Shown piece by piece: positions 43,342-49,442 of a stretch of DNA of 62,926 bases (its first letter is position 1; the number at the start of each line of letters is the position of its first letter). The DNA is from a virus, in the IMG/VR virus record IMGVR_UViG_3300045008_000062, positions 1 through 62,926 of that record; one strand, written 5' to 3'. The translations under genes were made by a program, and so were the position numbers. A model generated the notes under the pieces. That model was not told where the DNA came from and made no database searches. It saw only the letters and a program-made list of their open reading frames with translations.

Positions 43342-43385
43342 GCCGCCCCGCATGAGCTTCGGGCTCAGAGCGGGGCGGCCTTTTC
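43342..43385 (+). terminator. Strong rho-independent terminator of the late operon
   Basis: GCCGCCCCGC (43342-43351) pairs perfectly with GCGGGGCGGC (43370-43379); an inner TGAGC/GCTCA pair tightens the loop. CCTTTTCTGTT follows. It ends the lysis cassette and the long rightward late transcript. Confidence 0.9.
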
Positions 43386-43423
43386 TGTTCGGAAAGTTCA
43401 CCCTTTTCGGCAGAGCGTGCCAT

Positions 43424-43735
43424 ATGCGGGAACGGTGTCCCGTGCGCGACAATATTGGGGTGCGGATCACGGTCAGGACTGGGGATGTGGCGATCCTGTT
43501 CGGTGCCGCCGCGATAGCCGTGTACGAGGCCCGGGTCTCTGATGATGAGGATTTGATCTCGCGTCGGATCGCGGCGTATCGCAGGCATCCCGTGGGGAGG
43601 ATCATCGCGGACACGGTGATCATCGCTACCGCGATCCACCTCTGCGAATATGCAAGCCCTGAGTGGGATGCCTATCACTGGCTGATGCGCTGGTTTAGGC
43701 CCTCAGCGTCGTCTCCAGATGAGCCAACCAGCTAG
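43424..43735 (+). CDS. Small membrane protein conserved in mycobacteriophages
   Basis: ATG 43424 gives 103 aa; GTG 43442 is equally possible. The core VRITVRTGDVAILFGAAAIA...RRHPVGRIIADTVIIATAIH has two hydrophobic segments, a family seen (from memory) after the lysis region in many mycobacteriophages. It follows the terminator, so it needs its own promoter; none was identified in 43386-43423. Confidence 0.6.
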   Translation: MRERCPVRDNIGVRITVRTGDVAILFGAAAIAVYEARVSDDEDLISRRIAAYRRHPVGRIIADTVIIATAIHLCEYASPEWDAYHWLMRWFRPSASSPDEPTS

Positions 43736-43795
43736 TACGGCCAGCACTACAGCCCCCAAAGGCACAACAAGTTCACGGTCTCGTTTCTCACCCAT
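43703..43795 (-). CDS. 30-aa leftward membrane peptide
   Basis: On the minus strand ATG 43795 opens MGEKRDRELVVPLGAVVLAV..., ending GWLIWRRR, one hydrophobic helix with basic ends. It overlaps the gene at 43424 by 33 nt. There is no clear ribosome site. The pattern is convincing as a membrane peptide, but chance is possible. Confidence 0.35.
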   Translation of the reverse strand: MGEKRDRELVVPLGAVVLAVLAGWLIWRRR

Positions 43796-43877
43796 GAGAG
43801 GTGTCTACCCCGTTGACGCGGATGCTGATTGCGTAATGCACTACTCGGTTTCTGAACCGAGACCTACCTGAAATACC

Positions 43878-43906
43878 TGCGCCCCCTCTACGGAGGGGGC
43901 GCATTT
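43878..43906 (+). terminator. Perfect 11-bp stem terminator upstream of the tRNA genes
   Basis: TGCGCCCCCTC (43878-43888), loop TACG, then GAGGGGGCGCA (43893-43903) and TTT. It ends transcription before the tRNA promoter. The 43796-43877 stretch upstream has a CTCGG/CCGAG hairpin. Confidence 0.85.
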
Positions 43907-43918
43907 GTCGTTGGCGGA

Positions 43919-43927
43919 TGTTAGGAT
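43919..43927 (+). promoter_or_regulatory. Extended -10 promoter for the tRNA cluster
   Basis: TGTTAGGAT is TG-n-TAGGAT, an extended -10 of mycobacterial type. No -35 is needed for this class; TTGTCG at 43905 is too close. It is 74 nt before the first tRNA, right after the terminator. A short hairpin GAGGGC...GCCCTC at 43982-43997 lies in between. Confidence 0.5.
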
Positions 43928-44000
43928 TCGACACATGTTCGCTCACCGATCGAGTTCCTCCCTGCGACTCTCGTCGTAGCGGAGGGCGCTTGCCCTCACA

Positions 44001-44083
44001 GGAGGGTGAGCATCAGGTGATGCAGTCCGGTTGCTAACCGGATACGGATTCTCCCCCGTCTGGTTCAAGTCCAGCACCCTCCG
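44001..44083 (+). tRNA. tRNA-Ser (anticodon GCU)
   Basis: Class II tRNA: acceptor GGAGGGT with ACCCTCC (44076-44082), anticodon stem TCCGG / CCGGA with loop TTGCTAA, so anticodon GCT, reading AGC/AGU. A long variable arm and T-loop TTCAAGT follow. Discriminator G 44083. CCA is not encoded. Confidence 0.9.
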
Positions 44084-44093
44084 CGCAACACAT

Positions 44094-44178
44094 GGAAGGT
44101 GCCGCCGGATGGTCGGCAAGCGGTCTTGAAAACCGTGGTACGCATTGTGTCGTAGGGGTTCGACTCCTCCACCTTCCG
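44094..44178 (+). tRNA. tRNA-Ser (anticodon UGA)
   Basis: Acceptor GGAAGGT with ACCTTCC (44171-44177); anticodon stem GCGGT / ACCGT with loop CTTGAAA gives anticodon TGA, reading UCA. The long variable arm is class II, and T-loop TTCGACT follows. It lies 10 nt after the first tRNA-Ser. Confidence 0.88.
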
Positions 44179-44179
44179 C

Positions 44180-44253
44180 GCTCCTGTAGCCCAATTGGTA
44201 GAGGCACCAGATTTAGGTTCTGGTCAGTGCGAGTTCGAATCCCGCCAGGAGCA
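44180..44253 (+). tRNA. tRNA with anticodon UAG (nominal Leu), short variable loop
   Basis: Acceptor GCTCCTG with CAGGAGC (44246-44252); anticodon stem CCAGA / TCTGG, loop TTTAGGT gives anticodon TAG, reading CUA (Leu). The variable loop is only about 5 nt, unlike normal class II tRNA-Leu. A74-type discriminator A 44253. It lies 1 nt after the previous tRNA. Confidence 0.85.
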
Positions 44254-44359
44254 CGTCGGGTCGACCTTGCGGTGACGACCAGGGCTAGCGCCGTAGGCGA
44301 GGATCGGCGGCGGACACATCCAAATGGCCCTGGCGACCCGGTTCGTCGTGTTTGGGGGA

Positions 44360-44403
44360 TAGGATTGAGCGGGGCCGTAAGCGCTGACACGCTCCACGGC
44401 CCC
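44360..44403 (+). promoter_or_regulatory. -10-like TAGGAT and hairpin upstream of the small-gene block
   Basis: In the 193-nt gap 44254-44446 a TAGGAT (44360-44365) could be a -10. It is followed by a hairpin: GGGGCCGT (44371-44378) with ACGGCCCC (44396-44403), inner AGCG/CGCT. The hairpin could terminate or attenuate. No convincing -35 was found. Confidence 0.4.
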
Positions 44404-44446
44404 TGACCCCAACCAGAATGCTGAGGAATCCCAGAAGGGGCTAACC

Positions 44447-44671
44447 ATGAAGACTAAAGGACGTTGGTCCTGCGAGCGATGCTCACACGACTATGACGAA
44501 CATGGACGGAACGGCGCGGCCTGTCAGCACGTCCACTTTTCCGAGAGCCGCATCGTTCATGGCAACCCTGATGATGGCGTCACCGTGAATCGGGATTGGA
44601 CGGCTTGTGAGTGCCTGTATTTCGTTGGCGCAGTCGTTCCGGGGTCGGTGCGGGAGATGGAGCAGCGATGA
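44447..44671 (+). CDS. Zinc-finger-like 74-aa protein
   Basis: It follows AGAAGGGG. The N-terminus WSCERCSHDYDEHGRNGAAC has CxxC, His and Cys. The C-terminus VREMEQ is encoded by a 24-nt repeat that also ends the next gene. Function unknown. Confidence 0.6.
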   Translation: MKTKGRWSCERCSHDYDEHGRNGAACQHVHFSESRIVHGNPDDGVTVNRDWTACECLYFVGAVVPGSVREMEQR

Positions 44672-44965
44672 GCGAGCTGACAGCGAAGTGCGAAGCTCCC
44701 TGGTGGCTGCCTAGTCGTTCGTCGAAGCCTGAGCATCACGTCATGGTGTGGTGCGGCGGAGCGCACGCCCACGTAGACCTGAGCCCGATGTTCTGGACGA
44801 ATAGTCCTCGTCGGGACTTCCCGCACATTGTGCTCGGCTATGAGGATGAGGAGCCGTTGCAGCCAGAGATTCACGGCGCTAGTGAGCTTGCTGATTGGGC
44901 GAAACTGCTGGTGTGGCTGAATGCGCAGCCGTGGCCGGATTGGTCGGTGCGGGAGATGGAGCAGC
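44643..44965 (+). repeat. 24-bp direct repeat at two gene junctions
   Basis: Identical 24-mers at 44643-44666 and 44942-44965 contain GGAGATGGAGCAG, the ribosome site for the following gene. A shorter copy GAGATGGAGCAG is at 45096-45107. The same sequence encodes VREMEQ at each C-terminus. Confidence 0.8.
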
Positions 44966-44970
44966 AGTGA
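44668..44970 (+). CDS. 100-aa hypothetical protein
   Basis: ATG 44668 overlaps the previous stop. The product (VMVWCGGAHAHVDLSPMFWT) ends WSVREMEQQ, like the preceding gene, because a 24-nt repeat lies at both ends. No domain recognised. Confidence 0.6.
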   Translation: MSELTAKCEAPWWLPSRSSKPEHHVMVWCGGAHAHVDLSPMFWTNSPRRDFPHIVLGYEDEEPLQPEIHGASELADWAKLLVWLNAQPWPDWSVREMEQQ

Positions 44971-45110
44971 GCGGGCCGAGGCCGGTCATTCTTTACGCCC
45001 CGAGCACTCGGGCACCCCAAACTTGGGTCAAAATTCTTCGAGAACCGCACTCTGTCGACATCACCCCGGATGAAGTGAAGTTCATCTTCACGGGCGAGAT
45101 GGAGCAGTGA
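44967..45110 (+). CDS. 47-aa hypothetical protein
   Basis: GTG 44967 overlaps the previous TGA. The product reads SGPRPVILYAPSTRAPQTWV and ends EMEQ. Its stop overlaps the next ATG. No function visible. Confidence 0.5.
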   Translation: MSGPRPVILYAPSTRAPQTWVKILREPHSVDITPDEVKFIFTGEMEQ

Positions 45111-45340
45111 TGAGCGGCTGTCTTCCCTTCTTCCCGGGCATGACTCCACGGTTCACGATCCGCGTGTGGGACAGGCCCCGGCAGGACGACCTCGCCAGAC
45201 TCCTGGGGGAACCGGCACCGCCCGCTGAGCCCGTTGCGGACATCGAGGTTGATTCCAACGCTGACACGGAGCTGCACTTCAATCACTGGGGGTATGAACT
45301 GATCCCACAGAAGCAGTTGACCGCAGGGGAGCAGCGATGA
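45110..45340 (+). CDS. 76-aa hypothetical protein
   Basis: ATG 45110 shares a base with the previous TGA. The product (MSGCLPFFPGMTPRFTIRVW) is acidic in the middle. It is coupled to the next gene by 4 nt. No family recognised. Confidence 0.55.
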   Translation: MSGCLPFFPGMTPRFTIRVWDRPRQDDLARLLGEPAPPAEPVADIEVDSNADTELHFNHWGYELIPQKQLTAGEQR

Positions 45341-45774
45341 GCGACGCCGATTGGGAGTGCAGCGAGGCGGAGTTTCGCATCCGGTGCGCCGCAGCATCCG
45401 TACGGAAGGAACGAGCGACCGCGCCGCAGTGGCTCACCGACCTACAGCAAGCCACCGACGATTACGTCACCCAGATCCTCAGCGGAAACCCGCCCACCCC
45501 GCCGTGCACCCACCGCTACTGCCGAGACCAGGGCTACGGGCTGTGTATGGGTGTAGCGGGTGCACAGATTGACATGATGGAAGACAACGGACTATCCCGG
45601 CGGGAAAGCGTTCCTGAAGGTGGTCAGTCAGTGGTGAGCGATCCTGCCGACGAGTGCCGCCATGAGCACATCACCACCATGGACTGTCTACCGCCGATCC
45701 ACTGGTGCGTCGACTGCCACCAACAACTCCCGCTTTCTGATCGCGAGAAGCAGCTCTACCGCGACTACACCTGA
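45337..45774 (+). CDS. 145-aa Cys/His-rich hypothetical protein
   Basis: The N-terminal half is helical, then CTHRYCRDQGYGLCMGV and a C-terminal CRHEH...WCVDCHQQ give several Cys/His pairs, likely one or two zinc sites. It is the last rightward gene before the leftward DUF732 gene, with its stop 1 nt from that gene's end. Confidence 0.6.
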   Translation: MSDADWECSEAEFRIRCAAASVRKERATAPQWLTDLQQATDDYVTQILSGNPPTPPCTHRYCRDQGYGLCMGVAGAQIDMMEDNGLSRRESVPEGGQSVVSDPADECRHEHITTMDCLPPIHWCVDCHQQLPLSDREKQLYRDYT

Positions 45775-45775
45775 T

Positions 45776-46114
45776 CTACGGGCATAGGTGTTTCACTGCC
45801 GTGTCCACGATGATCGGGGCCGAGTAGGCGGACGGCATCAACCCTTCCCCGTGACTGAGCCAGTCCACGACCATGGTCTTGGGTTTCCCGCCGGCCAGCT
45901 GGTCGCACACCCACCGCCCGGTTTGCAGGGCTGCGGTGTAGTCCTCGAACTGCCCCCAGCACACGTTCTGCCGGCATTCCCGTGGCCGCTGGTCGTGGTC
46001 GATCATCCCAGCCTGATCCATAGCGGTGATGTACGACGTCTCATCAGCCCGTGCTGGAGCCGCCAGCGCGACTGCTGCGATGCTGATCCCGACTATCCAA
46101 CGCCCTGCCCCCAT
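45776..46114 (-). CDS. DUF732-type secreted protein, leftward
   Basis: The 112 aa product begins MGAGRWIVGISIAAVALAAP with an AxA site (PARA/DETS), so it is exported. The mature part SYITAMDQAGMIDHDQRPRE, then AGGKPK and the terminal Cys resemble mycobacterial DUF732. AGGGTA (46121-46126), i.e. TACCCT on this strand, lies 6 nt before the ATG, so the message may be leaderless. It is oriented against the lytic genes beside attP. This suggests expression from the prophage. Confidence 0.75.
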   Translation of the reverse strand: MGAGRWIVGISIAAVALAAPARADETSYITAMDQAGMIDHDQRPRECRQNVCWGQFEDYTAALQTGRWVCDQLAGGKPKTMVVDWLSHGEGLMPSAYSAPIIVDTAVKHLCP

Positions 46115-46161
46115 GCGTAGAGGGTAGCTGGAATCGGGCCGGTTCTGTCCGGTGTTGTCCC

Positions 46162-46174
46162 TTGACGCCGTCAA
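46162..46174. promoter_or_regulatory. Palindrome TTGACG-C-CGTCAA
   Basis: A perfect 13-bp palindrome, 48 bp upstream of the leftward DUF732 start and about 70 bp from the first attP flank. It could be an operator or an integrase arm site. No second copy was noted. Confidence 0.5.
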
Positions 46175-46242
46175 AGCCTCCCACCGTTTCCCCAGTTCGT
46201 CCGAGTTCTTTTCAGTCCTGTCAAGATCGGAGAAATCGTGTC

Positions 46243-46314
46243 TGACCTGCTAGAACACCGTATCAGCAAGGGGTTCGAATCCCCTTAGCTCCACTTTTGA
46301 CCTGCGGAAACACC
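46243..46314. other. attP: attP region: tRNA 3'-end core flanked by direct repeats
   Basis: Bases 46268-46293 are the T-arm and 3' acceptor strand of a host tRNA gene: AAGGGGTTCGAATCCCC (46268-46284) then TTAGCTCCA. They form the likely core, regenerating the tRNA after integration. Two 17-bp direct repeats TGACCTGCnnnAACACC (46243-46259 and 46298-46314) flank it and could be integrase arm sites. The host tRNA has a 5' end pairing with TAGCTCC; its identity is not settled. Confidence 0.75.
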
Positions 46315-46330
46315 CCCCCATTTTGTTAGT

Positions 46331-46371
46331 CAAACGGTTTGTCAATACGGTGGTCGGGTAAAATTGTCGGC
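46331..46371 (+). promoter_or_regulatory. Promoter and operator-like repeat for the integrase unit
   Basis: CAAAC-G-GTTTG (46331-46341) is an inverted repeat. TTGTCA (46339-46344) and TAAAAT (46359-46364) are 14 bp apart, short for a -35/-10 pair. TAAAAT ends 7 nt before the HNH ATG, so the message would be leaderless. Confidence 0.55.
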
Positions 46372-46773
46372 ATGAGCCGCCCTGTGCCACTTGAAGCTTT
46401 GCTTGACGAGTCCTTTCGGCGATCGTTTGACGCCCGAACCCGCCCCGGTCTGTGGGGGTGTAGGGAGTGGGCTGGGTCAGTTCAGCGGGGCTACGGGCAA
46501 GTCCAGTGTCAAGGCCGCACCCTGCTGGTGCACCGGGTGGCGTGGATGACACACCACAATCGGCACCTGCCTAGCCGAACGGCCGTTGATCACCTCTGTT
46601 GCAACAAGCTCTGCGTTAACCCGTACCATCTTGAGGCAGTCACTCATCAGGTAAATGGGTGGCGGATCACTGAGCCGCCACCAGGTTGGGTTCCAGTCGC
46701 GAGAGGTAGACGTGTACGCGTCGAAGCCCGCCACCTGTACACGCGCACCGGGAAACCGCGAAGGGTAGCCTGA
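46372..46773 (+). CDS. HNH endonuclease between attP and integrase
   Basis: The 133 aa protein has WGCREWAGSVQRGYGQVQCQ, then HRVAWMTHHNRHLPS, VDHLCCNKLCVNPYHLEAV, a complete HNH core (H, N, H). ATG 46372 follows a TAAAAT by 7 nt. Its stop overlaps the integrase ATG, so the two genes are co-transcribed. A mobile insertion at the integration locus is most likely. Confidence 0.85.
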   Translation: MSRPVPLEALLDESFRRSFDARTRPGLWGCREWAGSVQRGYGQVQCQGRTLLVHRVAWMTHHNRHLPSRTAVDHLCCNKLCVNPYHLEAVTHQVNGWRITEPPPGWVPVARGRRVRVEARHLYTRTGKPRRVA

Positions 46774-47855
46774 TGGCGTCTATCAGGAAGCGCCCTCGGG
46801 GCGACGGAACTGTTAACTACTCCGTGCTGTATGCACTCAACGGCAGGCAGTCATCATTGCCGTTCGACTCGGAGAAAGCCGCCGCGGCATTCAAAGCCGC
46901 AGTCGACGTGCATGGCGCGCAGAAAGCTTTGGAGATGTACGGGCTTTCTATCGGTCCCCGCCGCCGGACCGGGCTGACGGTGGAGCAGTGGGTGAGGCAC
47001 CACATCGACCACCTGACCGGGGTGGAGCAGTACACCAAAGACAAGTATGAGGCGTACCTACGTCGGGACATCGGACCGCACATAGGGGGAAAGGTCCTCA
47101 CGGAATTGTCACGTGACGATATTTCTCGGTGGGTGCAGATGCTTGAGAAAACCCCGCACCGGGGGAGGTTGCCCGCCCCTAAGACGGTGAAGAACAAAGT
47201 GCAGTTCCTCGCTGGGGCTTTGAACGCTGCCGTGAAGGCGGGAAAGATCCCCTCTAACCCAGCCGCTGACGCCCGCATCACCCGCACCGGAGACATCCAC
47301 GAGCACAGATACCTGACCCGCCTGGAGTTCGACCTCCTCCTAGAGTCCACGACGGAGTACTGGCGGCCCATGGTGGAGTTCCTGGTTCGCACGGGTTTCC
47401 GGTGGGGTGAAGCGTCAGCGCTGAAACCGTCCGACGTCAACATGGACGAGGGGACGGTGAAGGTTGCGCGGGCATGGAAGAAGGACTCCACCGGCTACCG
47501 GATCGGCCCCCCGAAAACCCGTAAGTCGAACCGCACGATCAAAGTGTCGAAGAAGGTTCTTGAAAAGCTCGACTACTCGAATGAGTGGCTGTTCGTGAAC
47601 CGAGACGGCGGACCGGTGAGGTACCACGGGTTCAAGGGCAGGGTGTGGGACAAGGCGGTGAAGAAAGCCAAGCTGGAGCCCAAACCCACCCCGCACGATT
47701 TAAGACATACCCATGCGTCGTGGCTGCTGAACGACAACGTTCCGATGGCGGTGGTGTCCCGCCGGTTGGGCCACGAAACCATCGGCATCACCGTCGACCT
47801 GTACGGGCATATCGACAAGTCCAGCGACGAAGCTGCGGCCGAGGTAGCCGGCTGA
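46773..47855 (+). CDS. int: Tyrosine integrase
   Basis: The 360 aa protein has an N-terminal arm domain, a core-binding domain (~70-170: QWVRHHIDHLTGVEQYTKDK) and a catalytic domain with R210 (TGFRWGEASA), H308 and R311 (HDLRH), H334 (LGHE) and nucleophile Y344 (DLYGH). It integrates the phage at a tRNA gene via the adjacent attP. All catalytic residues are intact. Confidence 0.96.
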   Translation: MASIRKRPRGDGTVNYSVLYALNGRQSSLPFDSEKAAAAFKAAVDVHGAQKALEMYGLSIGPRRRTGLTVEQWVRHHIDHLTGVEQYTKDKYEAYLRRDIGPHIGGKVLTELSRDDISRWVQMLEKTPHRGRLPAPKTVKNKVQFLAGALNAAVKAGKIPSNPAADARITRTGDIHEHRYLTRLEFDLLLESTTEYWRPMVEFLVRTGFRWGEASALKPSDVNMDEGTVKVARAWKKDSTGYRIGPPKTRKSNRTIKVSKKVLEKLDYSNEWLFVNRDGGPVRYHGFKGRVWDKAVKKAKLEPKPTPHDLRHTHASWLLNDNVPMAVVSRRLGHETIGITVDLYGHIDKSSDEAAAEVAG

Positions 47856-47856
47856 A

Positions 47857-48183
47857 TCATGGCCCCCATATCTCGCTGACGATCGCCCGACCGCTGGTTA
47901 TGTGGCAGCCGTAGGTCACTCTGACGGGGGCGTTGAACCCGTTCACGGTGCGGACCTGGCCGCGTACCTCCGCTGGTTGGCCGCCTTCGGCTGGACGGTA
48001 GGTGCGGTGGTCGAACTCGGCTACGTCGGGATGTTTTAGCCGCGAAAGCACCGCTGTTTCGCAGGCTGATTGCGCGTCCACTTTCGCGCTGGCGCGGTCC
48101 CAATCTTCACCGCACCCGCAGAGGAGCGCGAGCACAGTCAGTGTCAGCGCCACTGTACGTAATTGCGAAAACAACGATTTCAC
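47857..48183 (-). CDS. Lipoprotein, leftward
   Basis: From GTG 48183 the product is 108 aa. VKSLFSQLRTVALTLTVLAL with LLCGCGED is a lipoprotein signal and lipobox (LCGC). The exported part has three more cysteines and reads FDHRTYRPAEGGQPAEVRGQ. It converges on the integrase, 1 nt apart. A longer ORF start at 48270 is also open. A lysogen surface protein is likely (inference). Confidence 0.65.
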   Translation of the reverse strand: MKSLFSQLRTVALTLTVLALLCGCGEDWDRASAKVDAQSACETAVLSRLKHPDVAEFDHRTYRPAEGGQPAEVRGQVRTVNGFNAPVRVTYGCHITSGRAIVSEIWGP

Positions 48184-48318
48184 CCCTAGTTGGCGAACGG
48201 ATCGGACACCGAAACCGCGGCAGGAAACTGTTTCCGTAGGAAAATGGCATTCCGTGGCATCGACTGACAACCGGTGGGCACCCTCGTAACCGCACGTTCA
48301 CTTTCACGGTAATCAATT

Positions 48319-48337
48319 GGCTGCCGGGGAGGCAGCC
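48319..48337. terminator. Hairpin between lipoprotein and repressor genes
   Basis: GGCTGCC (48319-48325) and GGCAGCC (48331-48337) form a perfect 7-bp stem with loop GGGGA. No T-run follows on either strand. It may separate the leftward repressor transcript from the lipoprotein. Confidence 0.5.
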
Positions 48338-48354
48338 CCAACGAGGGGGCCACA

Positions 48355-48564
48355 GTGGACACACATCCCATGCCGCACATACAGAGGGAACCCACCGGCT
48401 CGCTGTCACTACGACGCCGTATCCGATCCCTCATCATCGACATCCCCCCCTCCACCTGGACTCCCGCCGAGGCCGCCCGTGTCCTCGGAGTGCTCTCCGA
48501 GATCAGGAGTGATCGACTTCGTAACGGTAACGTCGTCTATCTCAGGCGGCGACAGGGCCGCTAG
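48355..48564 (+). CDS. Possible 69-aa protein antisense to the repressor C-terminus
   Basis: GTG 48355 follows ACGAGGGGG. The frame (IQREPTGSLSLRRRIRSLII...TPAEAARVLGVLSEIRSDRL) has a good protein-like composition. It overlaps the leftward repressor by 156 nt over that protein's low-complexity tail. Either both are coded, or the repressor tail is the shadow. Confidence 0.4.
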   Translation: MDTHPMPHIQREPTGSLSLRRRIRSLIIDIPPSTWTPAEAARVLGVLSEIRSDRLRNGNVVYLRRRQGR

Positions 48565-48978
48565 ATCCTCCTTCTCTTTACTCGCTTTGCTCGATGCTCC
48601 CGCCGACGCGTTAGCTTCCAGGACATTGCGTTCTCCTCTCATCCGGCGCCGAATCTCGGCAATTAGTTCATCGTCTGTGGCCCGCTGAAGCGGGCCGGGT
48701 GGAGGTTGATGGTTGTACTCATCGGTGCCGAAGCCTGCGATCCGCAGGGCTTCGGACACGTCCCAGTCGACGGCCTTGGCCGCGGCGATGACGGTCGCGG
48801 CAGTGGTGCCGATGGGGATGTCCTGGCCGCGCATGCGTTGGTAGCCCGACTCGAGTTGGTACCAGCGCCCTGAGCTGATCGCGCCGTGCGTGCGTCGTGC
48901 GGCTGCGCGGACGGCGAGCCCGGCTTTTAGGCGGGCAGCTTTCAAGGCTGGTCCCAGTGGCCAGTCAGGTCTGCTCAT
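48409..48978 (-). CDS. Immunity repressor (HTH), leftward
   Basis: The 189 aa product starts SRPDWPLGPALKAARLKAGL. A helix-turn-helix of XRE type follows (VRAAARRTHGAISSGRWYQL, residues 22-41). A central domain (AATVIAAAKAVDWDVSEALR) and a Gly/Asp-rich tail complete it. Divergence from a rightward Cro-like gene, with TTCGCA boxes between, marks the immunity region. It should silence the lytic promoter in a lysogen. attP lies outside this gene. Confidence 0.8.
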   Translation of the reverse strand: MSRPDWPLGPALKAARLKAGLAVRAAARRTHGAISSGRWYQLESGYQRMRGQDIPIGTTAATVIAAAKAVDWDVSEALRIAGFGTDEYNHQPPPGPLQRATDDELIAEIRRRMRGERNVLEANASAGASSKASKEKEDLAALSPPEIDDVTVTKSITPDLGEHSEDTGGLGGSPGGGGDVDDEGSDTAS

Positions 48979-49145
48979 GATTCATATCGTGGCCCGCGAA
49001 CAGGTGCGAAGTCTACTTTTCGCAAGGCGGACCACCTTCGCAATTACACCAAGGTAACTTTCGAACATTGCAGGTCAGCGCCGTGCAACACGCAAACAAG
49101 GGCGAACCCTTGCCATTCGCACGTGTTCGCAGTACAGTTCGCAGC
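48979..49145. promoter_or_regulatory. Immunity intergenic region with TTCGCA operator array
   Basis: Divergent region of 167 nt. The rightward promoter is TTGCCA (49110-49115), a 17-nt spacer, TACAGT (49133-49138), then 7 nt to the Cro ATG. TTCGCA occurs at 49116-49121, 49126-49131 and 49138-49143 (10 and 12 bp apart) and at 49019-49024, 49037-49042; TGCGAA is at 49005-49010. GCAGGTCA (49070-49077) is an inverted copy of the attP-flank box. Confidence 0.75.
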
Positions 49146-49409
49146 ATGACGAAAACCCGATTCGGGGTCTGGCACTCACTCCGAGTGGTCCGGGAACGGT
49201 CCGGTTGGGCATCAGCCGACCTCGCCCGCAAGACGGTCCTCAACGAGAAGCCCATGAGCCCCGGCTACCTGTCCGATCTGGAAAACGGCAAGCGGTGGCC
49301 CAACGCCAAAGTCATCAAGGCCCTGGCCCTCGCGCTCAACGTTCCGTACACGGTGCTGGAGCGGCACGACCACCCCGACGACCACCCCGACGAGAACGCC
49401 GCCGCATAA
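49146..49409 (+). CDS. Cro-like HTH protein
   Basis: The 87 aa product has an XRE helix-turn-helix: SLRVVRERSGWASADLARKT, then MSPGYLSDLENGKRWPNAKV. The ATG lies 7 nt from the -10, so the mRNA is probably leaderless. It is the first rightward gene opposite the repressor, as Cro is. It may repress the repressor promoter through the same TTCGCA sites. Confidence 0.8.
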   Translation: MTKTRFGVWHSLRVVRERSGWASADLARKTVLNEKPMSPGYLSDLENGKRWPNAKVIKALALALNVPYTVLERHDHPDDHPDENAAA

Positions 49410-49413
49410 GAAA

Positions 49414-49442
49414 GGCCCCCCGCAGGACAAGTGCGGAGGGCC
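49414..49442 (+). terminator. Hairpin between Cro and antirepressor genes
   Basis: GGCCC (49414-49418) and CCGCA (49420-49424) pair with TGCGG (49432-49436) and GGGCC (49438-49442), one C/A mismatch in the middle, loop GGACAAG. An attenuator within the early lytic operon is likely. Confidence 0.6.

Noticed and set aside
43822-43877. A CTCGG-TTTCTGAA-CCGAG hairpin that resembles a tRNA-Gln anticodon arm
   Set aside because: No acceptor pairing and no T-arm could be drawn around it. It may be a decayed tRNA, but the evidence is too weak to call.
48979-49020. A leaderless -10 for the leftward repressor
   Set aside because: The sequence 6-7 nt upstream (around CACGAT) does not fit TANNNT, and no clear -35/-10 pair was found.
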